This document shows positions 26,201 through 35,424 of a DNA stretch of 64,000 bases, one piece after another (the stretch's first letter is position 1; each line of letters begins with the position of its first letter). The DNA comes from Acanthaster planci (lineage: Eukaryota; Echinodermata; Asteroidea; Valvatida; Acanthasteridae): the NCBI RefSeq assembly GCF_001949145.1, contig NW_019091410.1:996658-1060657 (forward strand). Direction: 5' to 3'. The translations under genes were made by a program, and so were the position numbers. The notes beneath the pieces are model-generated. The model was not told where the DNA came from. It saw only the letters and a list, made by a program, of their open reading frames with translations, and ran no database searches.

Positions 26201-29200
26201 GATTTTCGAACTGTTGTAAAGGAAGCAGAATAATCACACAATTATTTTGCTGGATGTTTTGATCACATTTGAAGCAAGATATGGGACGGAGAGAACCCCC
26301 CCGGCCTTTGTGTTCGTCATTGTTTGATCGGAATCTCAGGAATTCTTTACAGAATTCTAGGGGGGATGTGTCAGGTAACAATTGTCTACATTGTGTATAG
26401 GATTGGACAGGCGTCCCATATCTTGCCTGGTATATTTGATCAAGCAGTGTTTAACACTGGTGTTTGTCCTATCACTCCGTATACACACAGACTGGGAAAA
26501 TGATTCTCACTTTGATACGTTCCGCGATCGATTATCTCTCGGATGATCTCGACACCGTCGTCAACTTCACCCCCTTTGGCCAATGTAGAGTTCAGAGCAT
26601 AAGCATACAGCATAACGGCATCATACAAAAATGGTGCCTCTTCACCAATCTGCAAGGGAAAATTAACGTACTAACGATAGCGGTAAAATGAAAACTTCTT
26701 CACAAAACCTTCTTTGCTTTAGGTTTTATTGGAATTAAGCACAAGCAAGGTCCATAAGCGTGTCCTACGTTATTTAGGTCAAACAATTCTGAAATACAGA
26801 TTGCTCCCAAAGTTTTTTTTTCGGGGAACTAAAAGCACTAAGACCTGCGAATCAGGGTTGGTAATTTTACTTTTTCTAAAAAATCAGATTTTTCACGATT
26901 TAAATCACACTTTTTGATATAATCGTTTCTTTTTTACTTTTTTTAAAAATTGGACACAAGTCAGCTAGAATGATTCATTCCAAAGCAAGCAGATTAACTG
27001 CAAGTGTGTTAATTTTCTTTTCTTAAATTTGTTACAAAATGAAGCAAATTTGGGTTGGAATTAGCAATTTAAACCAAGTAATTTGATTAAAATCACAAAC
27101 CACCTCAAATATTGTCTAAGCTCGGGTGAAATGCATGCAGTATAGCACCTGTTGGTACACACACCCGTACAGAAGACAGTCCCTTCGGAGACACAGTCAC
27201 ATAGAGTGCTTACGTGTGCCAGGTTTTAAACCGAACTCTAAGTTTTGACAAAACTAGAGTTCACAAGAATTTTGTCAACAAAGTACTCGCACCTAATAGC
27301 CAATGAGTGAAAAACATGCCATCAACCACATGTACATGTATTCATTTAACATGCGATACAGGTAAAGTATTTTGAACATACTTTACCACTCAGAAGTGGA
27401 CACTTTAGATTCAGTGAATTATACAAATCGTGGTTATAAATCCTTTGCATGATTTTTACTGAATCCAAAAATCTGATTTATATCGCAACAAGTGGCCAGA
27501 ATTGAAGTGTGACACGTGCATTCATACTTCTTAAAAAAACCAGGAACTGAAAGCCTCGCAGAGGGATTTGCTGTTTAAAATGTGAAAAAAATTACCAATT
27601 GGTTGAAAAACCAACCAACAACCAACCAACCGACCGACCAACCAACCAACCAACCAACCAACCAACAAACAAACAAACAAACAAACAAACAAACAAACAA
27701 ACAAACAAACAAACAAACAAACACCCCAACAACCCAACAAACAAACAGTTTTTTTTTCCAAAAAATTAAACTGTTGATTTAAATCAGTGATTAAAAATTC
27801 ATTTGATTTAAATCGCGATATAAATCGGTGATTTAAATCAGCCAACCCTGCTGCAAATCGGCACAATCATCATTTTCTGGGCAATCACAGTATTCACACC
27901 GACAAATTGTGCTTTTTTGTTATGGTTTTTGAACTCACCACCATGTCTTCAGTGCTGAAGTCGGTGAGATTACTGTTGAAGGGGGGCTCCTGTAGATACG
28001 TCATTATATCGTCTTTAAACTGATCGTACGTTTCGTCATCAGGCGGCGTATGGAACAATATCAACACGTTCCTGTAGTACGCCAGAACCTCCGGACTAAA
28101 AAAACGCGAGTACGGATCTGGATATCAAGACAAAAATTGGGGAGGATCCGATTTGATTGAATTCGTTTTCATCGTGACAACTGTTGTTTGTTTCTAGTCC
28201 CATCTCAGTTCTCCTAATATGTAATAACTCATTCAGTTGCGATTCAAGTAGTATTTCAGAGGGATTTCTCCAGCACCTGCTGCTCACTTAGTATCGCGCT
28301 CAATTTCTTTACCCATGGTTTGAAACGCAACTTTCTACAAATAAAAAATACCTGTTCCACAAAGGCAGCTTCTATTTATTACTAGTATTTTCTAACAAAC
28401 TTTCTTCAGGCTGGATACACTTTCATCTTGGCAACCATCATCCAAATGTATTTCATACTACAAAATTCCCAAAGGGTCACGATGCCATGTATGTAATTTG
28501 TTAAAACGTTTGAACACGTGTTGCTTGAAGAATTAATTTCAAGGATTCGATGGAGCCGAAAACTGAATACACATTTGTCGTACCTCCTTCGAGTGCCAGG
28601 AAGTCAGATTCAGTCGGTATGTTCACGTTGATGTAAACAATAACGTACTCTCCATTGTCTAAGAGTCCAAACTCATCCATCGCTTGGCAAAAGTGGTACA
28701 GCTCAAATGGTTTCCCCATGAAGAGATAAACTGTTAGAGAAAAGTCACACCGGTTAAACATATTTCAGTGTCATAAAACTAGTAGGTCTAGATGCAATAT
28801 CTGACCTAACCATGCTTTGAAAAAGAGCTTTTTGACTTTTTTGGCAGTTGGTGGGCGTGTTGTCGACTCTTCTATGGAATTTCAGTTTTCTCAATTCCAT
28901 CACAAAGAAAAAGCAAGTTTTCAAAATTTCTCGTGATAATTATTGTAAAACCCATTTTGCTACGACATCGCTGTACGAAACATCGATTAGTAATGTATTC
29001 AACCCAACCATAAACCGATATAGAATTGTAATCACTGAAAGAAAATTACCTCGCGTTTCCTTGTACGTCCTTTCGACGATCTTCAAGAGTCTCATATCGT
29101 CCTCATCGAGATACTCCCGCCAGTAGTTAGCCGTGTACTGCTCACTGTGGGACACGTTAATGTTCAGCTTAGGAAGACGCATCTTAAGATTCTCCATCAC

Positions 29201-29362
29201 GGATAGGTCCTTCTTCGTGTCAGAACTGACCAGGGAGACCACGCTCCAGTTGAAGTGACGAAGTAACTGCATGACGGAGATAGTTACTGCTGTGTCTGTG
29301 GAGATGGTCCTCACGAACGTCTTGTAAACATCTTTGTCGCTGACCTCATAAGCTGTGCATTT
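13639..29362 (-). CDS. Receptor (membrane) guanylate cyclase, Gyc76C/natriuretic-receptor-like; 18 coding exons, 5' end missing
   Basis: This single-pass receptor makes cGMP from GTP at the plasma membrane. Eighteen exons with GT/AG borders and matching phases (1,1,0,1,0,2,0,0,0,0,1,1,2,2,0,1,1) give 1093 residues plus stop. Residue numbers count from the first visible residue. The ANF-receptor ectodomain is 1-315, Cys339 and Cys346 are juxtamembrane, the TM helix is 356-377, the kinase homology domain is about 420-690, the coiled-coil linker about 693-740 and the cyclase domain about 745-940. A Ser/Thr-rich tail ends in ETIV. Catalytic features are all present: metal Asp766 and Asp810, guanine-recognising Glu806 and Cys877, and the Asn884/Arg888 pair. 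The kinase-like domain keeps VAVKK and DFG but has HGN for HRD, so it is a pseudokinase. Family lengths imply that roughly 130-200 N-terminal residues are missing. The Gyc76C subfamily is inferred from the juxtamembrane VSIM-type segment and the C-terminal PDZ ligand; the ligand is unknown. Confidence 0.93.
14413..14511 (-). CDS. rGC exon Q: guanylate cyclase core, guanine and transition-state residues
   Basis: Phase 1 to phase 1, residues 862-894. It encodes [19 protein letters not shown] and [12 protein letters not shown]. Cys877 (14465-14467) is the guanine-selecting residue; Asn884 and Arg888 are the transition-state pair. Many relatives have GEALKI after ESNG; here the junction gives GLPLKI. 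Confidence 0.97.
15042..15282 (-). CDS. rGC exon P: guanylate cyclase catalytic core
   Basis: Phase 0 to phase 1, residues 782-861. [19 protein letters not shown] carries Glu806 (15208-15210), which recognises guanine, and Asp810 (15196-15198), the second metal ligand. [17 protein letters not shown] and [10 protein letters not shown] complete the conserved core. Donor GTAGGT. Confidence 0.97.
16294..16417 (-). CDS. rGC exon O: start of guanylate cyclase domain
   Basis: Phase 2 to phase 0, residues 740-781. [20 protein letters not shown] leads into [20 protein letters not shown]. Asp766 (codon 16339-16341) is the first metal-binding aspartate of class III cyclases. Confidence 0.97.
17010..17085 (-). 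mobile_element. tRNA-like SINE head fragment in the intron between exons N and O
   Basis: On the minus strand the stretch TAGCTCAGTGGTCGAGTG fits the tRNA A box (TRGYNNARNGG), followed by GATAAGACGTTTGCACTACC at the anticodon-arm position. The expected B box (GGTTCRANNCC) is degraded: only AAGGTCGTTG is seen. This fits a decayed tRNA-derived SINE better than a functional tRNA gene, but a chance A box cannot be excluded. Confidence 0.45.
17090..17285. repeat. Degenerate TGTCAGTGTG-rich stretch
   Basis: The words TGTCAGTGTG, TGTCACTATGA, TGTCACTGTG and TGTCAGTATGA recur at irregular spacing over about 200 bases of the intron between exons N and O. It could be an old minisatellite; the period is not constant. 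Confidence 0.4.
17830..17910 (+). repeat. Dispersed repeat family 1, copy 1 (intron N-O)
   Basis: Shares TATTAGCCTATTA, GGCTGGTGCCTGA and GGTCTCACAACTGGCCCCCT with the copy near 18.8 kb, in the same orientation. Non-coding; element class unknown. Confidence 0.6.
17966..18106 (-). CDS. rGC exon N: signalling-helix coiled coil
   Basis: Phase 2 to phase 2, residues 693-739. [20 protein letters not shown] and [20 protein letters not shown] form the conserved linker that dimerises and couples the receptor to the cyclase. HQMLP marks its end. The exon lies between two large introns. Confidence 0.96.
18785..18890 (+). repeat. Dispersed repeat family 1, copy 2 (intron M-N)
   Basis: Aligns with copy 1 through GGCTGATGCCTAATGGTCTC and with copy 3 through ATGGTCTCACAA and GAAAATCATTCT. 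It links the other two copies into one family. Confidence 0.6.
19438..19621 (-). CDS. rGC exon M: end of kinase homology domain
   Basis: Phase 1 to phase 2, residues 632-692. It encodes [20 protein letters not shown] and [20 protein letters not shown], the family's PFRP and CWxExPxxRPxF blocks. The following Met codon is split by the intron (AT|G). Confidence 0.95.
20007..20024. repeat. Perfect 18-bp palindrome in a G-run/C-run repeat
   Basis: GGGGGGACATGTCCCCCC is fully self-complementary. It is followed by a G-run and a C-run (20035-20067), all inside the intron between exons L and M. The surrounding text looks like a low-complexity dispersed repeat. Confidence 0.9.
20568..20717 (-). CDS. 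rGC exon L: kinase homology domain C-lobe
   Basis: Phase 1 to phase 1, residues 582-631. [12 protein letters not shown] is the family's LWTAPELLR block and [20 protein letters not shown] its DVYSFGIIxxEI helix. The exon ends CPLSPRG, just before the EIVDRV segment. Confidence 0.95.
21450..21615 (-). CDS. rGC exon K: pseudo-catalytic loop and DFG
   Basis: Phase 0 to phase 1, residues 527-581. It begins [20 protein letters not shown], where HGN replaces the catalytic HRD of active kinases; this substitution is typical of receptor cyclase pseudokinases. ICDFGL (Asp559) keeps [13 protein letters not shown] activation-segment equivalent follows. Confidence 0.95.
22198..22220. repeat. Perfect 11-bp inverted repeat around one base (paired TAATC sites)
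   Basis: TTCTAATCACA, one G, then TGTGATTAGAA. It can form a hairpin and presents two facing TAATC cores in the intron between exons J and K. Regulatory meaning is unproven. Confidence 0.85.
22275..22346 (-). CDS. rGC exon J: kinase homology domain
   Basis: A symmetric phase-0 exon of 24 codons, residues 503-526. [20 protein letters not shown] corresponds to DILENxxIKLDxMFxxSLxxDI in the family. The acceptor is AACAG and the donor GTAAAT. This is the shortest coding exon. Confidence 0.94.
22610..22682 (+). repeat. Dispersed repeat family 1, copy 3 (intron I-J)
   Basis: TAATGGTCTCACAAAACAAC followed by CCCTCC and GAAAATCATTCTCCTGCC matches copy 2. All three copies point the same way and lie in introns of the cyclase gene. 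Confidence 0.55.
23124..23228 (-). CDS. rGC exon I: kinase homology domain
   Basis: A symmetric phase-0 exon of 35 codons, residues 468-502. It encodes [18 protein letters not shown] and [12 protein letters not shown], the canonical RHxNLxxFIGAC and TEYCxKGSLQD blocks of receptor cyclases. It is too short to stand out as an open reading frame and was found by translating between splice sites. Confidence 0.95.
23539..23697 (-). CDS. rGC exon H: start of kinase homology domain
   Basis: A symmetric phase-0 exon of 53 codons, residues 415-467. It starts [14 protein letters not shown] and contains [14 protein letters not shown], with the VAVKK lysine pair (448/449) at the ATP-site position of kinases. 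A classical glycine-rich loop is not evident. The VSIM motif resembles the same region in Drosophila Gyc76C. Confidence 0.93.
23750..23960 (+). repeat. Dispersed repeat family 2, copy 1 (intron G-H)
   Basis: Matches 47205-47415 in the same orientation through GGACCAAGAGAGGGCGCAA, CTCCTTTGG, ATGAAA-GC, CAACAAAATGAA and GGCTCTTTTT/GACTCTTTTTCAACCG. Total length is about 200 bases. No reading frame; class not assigned. Confidence 0.6.
24447..24552 (-). CDS. rGC exon G: intracellular juxtamembrane segment
   Basis: Phase 2 to phase 0, residues 379-414. [20 protein letters not shown] matches the [14 protein letters not shown] motif that follows the membrane in receptor guanylate cyclases. A Ser/Thr-rich SxxTTMGSR segment follows, where related receptors carry regulatory phosphosites; that role is inference here. 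Confidence 0.92.
25209..25399 (-). CDS. rGC exon F: juxtamembrane cysteines and transmembrane helix
   Basis: Phase 0 to phase 2, residues 316-378. The conserved ISWVSGKPP segment and RPRCGF precede two cysteines (Cys339, Cys346), as in other receptor cyclases where such cysteines sit just outside the membrane. A helix of about 22 hydrophobic residues (356-377) follows and ends in HR, a basic stop-transfer. Confidence 0.93.
25214..25279 (-). other. Transmembrane segment of the receptor cyclase
   Basis: Residues 356-377 ([18 protein letters not shown] and the next four residues) form the only long uncharged stretch in the reconstructed protein. It separates the sequon-bearing ectodomain from the kinase homology and cyclase domains, giving type I topology. 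Confidence 0.9.
25926..26092 (-). CDS. rGC exon E: end of ligand-binding domain
   Basis: Phase 1 to phase 0, about residues 260-315. It carries [20 protein letters not shown], the conserved strand with IDxNGxxxxxxSL typical of the end of the ANF-receptor domain. Sequons NVS, NKT, NAS and NET make it the most glycosylation-rich exon. The acceptor is TAG and the donor GTGAGT. Confidence 0.9.
26511..26649 (-). CDS. rGC exon D: ectodomain, [11 protein letters not shown] helix
   Basis: Phase 0 to phase 1, about residues 214-259. It encodes [20 protein letters not shown], the strongly conserved YDxVxLYA helix of receptor cyclases, with an NST sequon, followed by a GGEVDDG loop and [12 protein letters not shown], the approach to the conserved G(V/I)xG strand. 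Confidence 0.92.
26853..27850. mobile_element. hAT-like non-autonomous DNA transposon (MITE-like) in the intron between exons C and D
   Basis: The ends are inverted: CAGGGTTGG at 26853-26861 and CCAACCCTG at 27842-27850. They are flanked by an 8-bp duplication with one mismatch, CTGCGAAT (26845-26852) and CTGCAAAT (27851-27858). An 8-bp target duplication with CAGGG-type ends is the hAT hallmark. The interior holds repeated GATTTAAATC palindromes near both ends and a CCAA/AAAC microsatellite, but no transposase reading frame. It lies between two coding exons and leaves their splice sites intact. Confidence 0.72.
27612..27741. repeat. Tetranucleotide array (AACC)n followed by (AAAC)n
   Basis: About 50 bases of mostly CCAA units pass directly into about 65 bases of AAAC units, inside the hAT-like element. 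Compound microsatellites of this kind are prone to length change. Confidence 0.95.
27939..28117 (-). CDS. rGC exon C: ectodomain
   Basis: Starts in phase 1 after TATCCAG and ends in phase 0 at GTGAGT, encoding about residues 154-213. The exon includes the [20 protein letters not shown] stretch, a [12 protein letters not shown] helix and an NLT sequon. The alignment position matches the segment before the conserved YDAV helix in the ANF-receptor fold. Confidence 0.88.
28584..28730 (-). CDS. rGC exon B: ectodomain
   Basis: Phase 1 to phase 1, encoding about residues 105-153. It begins [14 protein letters not shown] and contains [11 protein letters not shown], matching the receptor-cyclase pattern in which a hydrophobic strand (VYLF-G) precedes an NGEYVxFYVD strand. 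The acceptor is CTAACAG and the donor GTACGA. Confidence 0.9.
29050..29362 (-). CDS. rGC exon A: ectodomain, ANF-receptor lobe
   Basis: This exon opens in phase 0 after a pyrimidine-rich tract and CAG, and ends in phase 1 at a GTAATT donor. It encodes residues 1-104, starting [11 protein letters not shown] and followed by a [11 protein letters not shown] segment. That block corresponds to the conserved TFARTxPPDT region of receptor cyclases. N-glycosylation sequons NWS and NVS are visible. It is the first exon recognised, and the homologous block lies well inside the ectodomain, so earlier exons must exist. An in-frame ATG at 29414-29416 is an alternative start (see findings). Confidence 0.88.
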
Positions 29363-30891
29363 CTGTGACACAAGGATGAAAAAAGGGATGTACAGTAAGT
29401 GAGACTTACTTGTCATGTTTGAAGCTAAGTTTACACTTTAAGAGAATGAGTTCAACCCCCCCCCTGCTTCCAGTAACGCCACACTGAAAGTCAGGTACAG
29501 GGGTGAATGTTAATTCTGTAGGACGCCCTCTTGTGCCGTGTTTAATTCATATAAACTTTGCATTCGTCAGTTCAGTGTCTAGAACAGCGTTACATTTCTG
29601 ACTTCAAAATCTTGACGGTCACAAGTGAACAACCACATTCTTTAACTATACAGTGATTTTTCCCTTTGTGTCTGTACGAACCGATTGTCGCCTTATCGTA
29701 CGGATTTAATTCGTCGAATGGAAACGGCTATATTTTGTGCTTTCTAAAGATGTGGTGAATGTGCATTAAGCCTAAAGTTTCTTTTTCGGTTTGGGCTGGT
29801 ATGTCATTGTGTCTTCCGTTGGTCATTCCACTGTCGTTGCGTTGGTCAGCAGAATGAACATGGCGGATTATCTTTCACCTGGTATCGATCGTGAGGGTAA
29901 TGCTTGCTTTTCCGCAACGTACGGCTCTTTTACTGTTGACTTTGTGAATATGGTAAATTTGTAAATTAGAATCATGCGTTTCTTCTTCAATTGTTCATGT
30001 TGTATCGACTTTGTTCACTACAGACTTCTGCCCAAACGAGCAGTCACGTATTACAATCGCGCACAAATCGAGCACTTTGTCTTCAAATTTGAAGAGTAAT
30101 TTGAAGACAGAGGTAAAGTTGCAGCGCAAGAAACTCGGCAAAAAGGCGGCTGGTCATGGAAGGTTAAGGTAGTGAGCATTAGTCATGCCATGCAATGCAA
30201 AGCCAAGTTTGTAATCTAATAGGCTCACGCATGTTGATTATCGTCACTCAACATTAATATGGGGATGCGCGGCAACCAGTAGTCATATTCGTCGTCAAAC
30301 ATCAGCTAAAAGCACTTAGTCATTTTGCCGCCCCCCGCCTGCTCTTGCTTGCGGTGGAATTTGACGTGAACACTCGCGATGCATTGGCCCTTAATGGTAA
30401 TGACAACATTGTTGATAATACCTGTTGAACATCTACCTTTGGAATCAATCTGGCTCGTCCCCATTCTATGAATATTAATATCGATCAACATATTTCGTGG
30501 GCAGCACTCGGGTACCAGTCTGCACAGTTGTTGTTATGATGATATACATTAACTGCCTGGCGTCCATAATGATTAATTTTGTGCCGCGAACCGTGAGCCC
30601 CTGTCGCTGAAAACAATTGAGAAAGGCACAGGGTTTAGATTTTCTAGTGCCAATAACGCCAACAGTGGCATAGAATTAAGATCTAAAGAAAAATATAAAA
30701 AGAATTAATTTAATCAAATACAGTAATAATTAAAGCGATAAAATATAAAATAAAACACAATTTGGAATGTAAAGTAAATTGAAGAGTGCAACTGCATTGG
30801 GTTACCTGTTCCAGATTAATTATAAAAATCAGTGTAGCAGCTCTATTTACAAATAGCTCATTTAGGAGACATTTTGTGGTAATTTTTTCAG

Positions 30892-31103
30892 CATTAGGGA
30901 GACATTGGCTTTAAGGGAGACATTTCAGTGTTTCCCTATTTTCAAACTACCAGAAGGAGGCCGAATTTTTTGATAGATGATAGATTAGGGGCTAATATGA
31001 AAACATACAAAGTTTGGTTCAGATCAGATTAGGGAATATAGAATAATGGGACAGTAAAGTTGGAAAAAATTGTGCACGTTCTTATGGCAAGGTCTCCCTA
31101 ATG
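30892..31103. repeat. Short imperfect inverted repeat with GGGAGAC motifs
   Basis: CATTAGGGAGACATTGGC at 30892-30909 is inverted, with mismatches, at 31086-31103 (GGCAAGGTCTCCCTAATG). Two further GGAGACATT copies lie at about 30860 and 30915. It could be a small decayed TIR element. Confidence 0.4.
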
Positions 31104-34100
31104 AATCATTAGCGGTAATTATTATTTATCTTCGGTGCAGATGTCGAAAAAAAGTCAAAACATCGCGAAAATGTAATAAGCCATACAAACATATGAGAGG
31201 ATAGGCTCACGTCAAGTGGTAGGAAGTCAAGCGGAGAACCAAGAAAGGAAAAGAAGGATACCCATCGAATTATATATATAGGAAGGGAAAAGAGTCATTT
31301 CCATTTCCTTGATTTTTTTGTAATGTGCTGGTGCAGATGAAAGTCAACAAATCGACGTAGTAAATGACGGGTGTATAAATTTCATGGTGCGACCGAAAAA
31401 TGACTCTTTAGGAAGCAATCTAAAAAGACAAATCGAAATCATTTTCATATTTTGTCAAACTATACCTTTTCTAACGTGTTACAAGCTGTACAGTTTTCTT
31501 CTCTAATGCGTCTGAGTCAGTCTTTATCAGTTAAGAACTCGAGTGTGGTGCATATCGCGCGCATTGGAAAGGTGGTATGTGGCGATTTTCCAGGTAGCAA
31601 ATGAATTTGTCATACGATTTTTGTGCTGTTAAGTGTGTCTGTACAATGCCTTACTTGGAAATCTACGGGTAGAATAGATATCCAAGGTTACAAAAATATA
31701 TAGTTTAGTGTCTCTTCAAGTTTCTTTCATCCACCAAAGTCTTTATCTTCCAGATGAACGGTTGAACATGGAAGATCTCTGGAGATAAATACCGGAACGA
31801 TAATATCGATGTGGCATGCAGAGCTGTGTGTGTATACTCTTGGTCGGTGCTGTTTGCTTTCTGACGTTCATTAATGGACGGGCGTTGTTTGATTAAAATT
31901 CCCCGCGGTACCCCTCACTGAAGATCAAAGTTGCACGGGCGTGCCGAGCTGGTTGTCGTCCCTTCCAAAAACAGGCCGTATTCCAAAGTATTGATGCAAT
32001 TCGGCACGCAACGCGGGGTCGGGTCTAATTGTTTAACCAGTGTTTATGAACCGTGCGGGGAATCCTGAAATGTCTTAAGGCCGCGAGATGCGCCCTTAAT
32101 GCCGGAATTTATGACTGCTTCAAAACGTAAATGGGTAGGTAAAAGAATTCTGGAATGTGAAATAGGGCATAATGTAACTTGGGCGAACAGGGGGTTTAAA
32201 GGGTAAATTAATTCCGTGGGGAATAATGTAACTTTTTGGATAAGGATTGTAAACCATCTTTGCTTTGCGATTTATGGCAGAGAATGAAACTAACTCTAAG
32301 GACACATTACCGGGCTTTTAGAGCTCCCTTTCAAATCGTAAGACGGACATAAACGATATCTTTGTACTTTTATATACTTTCAAAAGGGTTGTATATCCAA
32401 CTAAGTACATGTGCATTAATTCCATTTCCATTTCACAGCGTATTTATACGTCAGTTATAACTCGGTATCAATTACTCATTCAGAAATGATTGAATATTTT
32501 CTCCATTAAGTCCAGCATCAACATGTACGCTCTCCGTTAAACCTCAGAAGCGGGCGCTTATCTGGTGGGGAGCAAGGTTCAAAACCCACAACTTCCCGCC
32601 CTTTAATGAGATCACAACCATAAAGAATGAAACTTTATCCGGAGCGGCACAGGGAATCACGAGGGAACAGGACACTGAGCTTGCCAATAGGGACCAAGAA
32701 AAAAAATTATCGTTAAGAATGAAAAACAACCTTTAATGGAAATTGCCTCTTCCGTGGGACACGAAGGAGCCAGGCGAAACGGGTTGATATCGACGAAAAG
32801 TCGGGCGGGGAAACGATATACGATCAGCCCTGTCAAATTAGACACGATCAGGAAGTATCAGCGCTGCCTGGAACATAAGGCAGGGAAGCACCGGTCAATA
32901 CCTGAGGCCAGGGGTTCGATGTGAATAGACTGCGTACGATATCGCGGTGTTGGCACAATGCTTTGGTACGGACACTTGTCGGGCCGGTGCAGCTCGTGTC
33001 CTCTACGACGTTACAGTTGAAAAGCAAGCCTCCGCGGGGATGAATGGCTCAACGATACGCGACCCGAAGACGCAATGGCACGTCCATAGTTTAAATGTTT
33101 AGGCCGGTGATCGCGGGTTCACTACTCCCTTTCACGGTGAAGATCCAACGTCTTCACCGTTATATTCAGTGGTCAACGGAGACCTAAGCGTTCGGAATGT
33201 AGTATAGCTTTAATGACTTAAGGGATTTTGTGGCAACGAATTCCTCACAACACATGTAAGGAAAGCAGTCACTGAAAAAGGGCTTTGTATCGATTCTCAC
33301 TTGTATCTGCCTAACATAGCCGCCCACACATCCTCCGAATTGGCGAAGAAATAGAGCGCACAAGTTGATGTAACTTGGGGTGCATGGACTCACCATTGGT
33401 AAACAGACTATAAAAACAACTAAACATTGACGCAAAGTTCAATTACTTCAGCGGATCCATGAAGTAAATTGTTCATGGACGTGATGAGAAAGCCGTAGAG
33501 ACAAATGCAGTTGCCTTCATGAGTCCTTCAAAAACTGTGGACAAAATCATCATCGTGTTTCAAGTGTGCCGCCGGGTGTAAACATCAGATACTCCCATTC
33601 CTATTTGGTCGTGTAATTGTCAAACATAGCGGATGGCAAGTCCTCGAGTTTGGACAGACGACGCGAGCATTATAGCCGTCGTCGAGTGGAAAGCGTTGAA
33701 CGTGTTTGCTGTTCCCCTCCATAGATACTTCGCAAGTAGACAAACCAAAGAAGAGTTCTAAACGTGAGGACGTTTCCCGTTATTCATTTCAAAGTACTTT
33801 GATAATCTCGCGCTTGTTAAGTTGGGGGAAGTCTTTGAAGTTTTTGTTTGTAAAGGTAATTTGAACACCATGGATCAAAACGGTTTCTTCGGCGATATTA
33901 ATACAAGAGAAGCATTTGGCTTAGTTCTATACTGGTATTATAGGTTATGAGCAAAGGTGGAAAATATTTGTATCCACCAGACGACTAGTGGGTGTGAACA
34001 CAAAACTGATACCAAGGCGGCAAGATTATCAACCACGCGTATAACAGGGAAATATAGTCTGCTCCTCCAGACCCCGCAACTTCAGATGTGGTCCTTTATC

Positions 34101-35401
34101 GCTGAATCATCCGGGAGGACAGACAGCAAGCTCTTTTGTTCAATTCAATCAATCCCATGTCCAGTGTCCACCTGTAGGAGACTCTGCAAATAACTGCAGC
34201 GCCATAGAAACGCGCGTGGCGATTCTCTTCTTGATAATTTTCCAGGCCCCCGGAAATCCATTAATTCTGCCAGGGTCAAGTGTGGGGGCCTCTTTTGTCG
34301 GTAGTCCAGGGTGTCCGCGCCGTTCAAGGGAAGACCGCTGTTCAATCTCGCAAAAAGCCATCGGTAATGTTCCACCTGTCCTTGGAGGACACAAGTATAA
34401 TTCATGTAAGGGAGTGAATCTGTTCATATTGATTGCGCACGCCTCACCGCGGACGGACTAGAGCGTTCATATAAATAGGAATATCAAGGAGCGCACACGT
34501 CACCCCTTCACTAGCAATTCAAAGGGGACTTTAAGGTAGATTCAGTCTTTAAAACCATGCGTTAATATCGGCAATGTGACACCAAGTGCCTCAAATCATG
34601 AGTGTGATGAAGAGGGTGCTTGGGCCGTCGGCTAGCAGCCAATCTATGTTTATGCACAGCATTTGGGAAGCATTCACGTTGCAGACTTCAGCGCTACACA
34701 CTCAGGGGACCTCTCAGTTAAAGAATAAAAAAGAATCCCCAAAACGTCCACTGCAAACCGTGTAAAAAATGTACAATAACATGAGTAGATCCGTTGAGGG
34801 GTGAATTTAAATAGTGCACTGTTTGATGGGGGCCAACAGGATAATCATTGTATATCGCGACAACGTAAAACGCAAGATATAAAACCGCGGTAACAAAATA
34901 GATTGGACGACAGCTTAGCATTAAAACATAAATACAGAGCAACTGTTTTGCGAATCAAGCCGAAAACAAGGAAGTGTGAAAGTATGGCAGTTATTGAATT
35001 GGCAGTGATGAATGGAGATGCCGCACTAATAAGAGATGGCACTTTGCTGGCTTCTCGTCGGATGTCATCCGTGATCTGTTAATAAAGTTCAATCACAAAT
35101 ATTATGTACTCCTAAAAAGAAAACCCTTGCCATCATCGTCAGTGTGAAAAAAAGTCCAGGGATGAGATGACAAAGTGAAGACGCTAGCTGCGGTATTAAA
35201 TGGGTCACGCTCAAGTGCTTATTGTATTACACTTGGACTGCGCCTGGCTGATTGAAGTCCCACCAGGAGCTTTCAGGCTCCCTACGGCCAAACCACGGCT
35301 AGCGTCGAGTGACCAGGTCCCCGTTAATTGCATCCTCCCACCACCAGACTCGACTGGGATTAGACTTCGAAATTGTGTATTCAGAACGACTCTTTATTAA
35401 C

Positions 35402-35424
35402 AGAGAAAGAGAGAGAGAGAGAGA
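35402..35424. repeat. (GA)n microsatellite
   Basis: About ten GA dinucleotides with one AAAG interruption. Confidence 0.85.

Noticed and set aside
27582-27866. Frames of repeated NQPT/NKQT or CLFV residues
   Set aside because: They are translations of the tetranucleotide array on either strand.
32560-32600. Possible tRNA T-arm (GGTTCAAAACC)
   Set aside because: No A box or acceptor-stem pairing at the right distance.
33184-33435. Minus-strand frame starting with a hydrophobic, signal-peptide-like stretch, considered as cyclase exon 1
   Set aside because: No N-lobe homology follows it and no donor gives a phase matching exon A with conserved residues.
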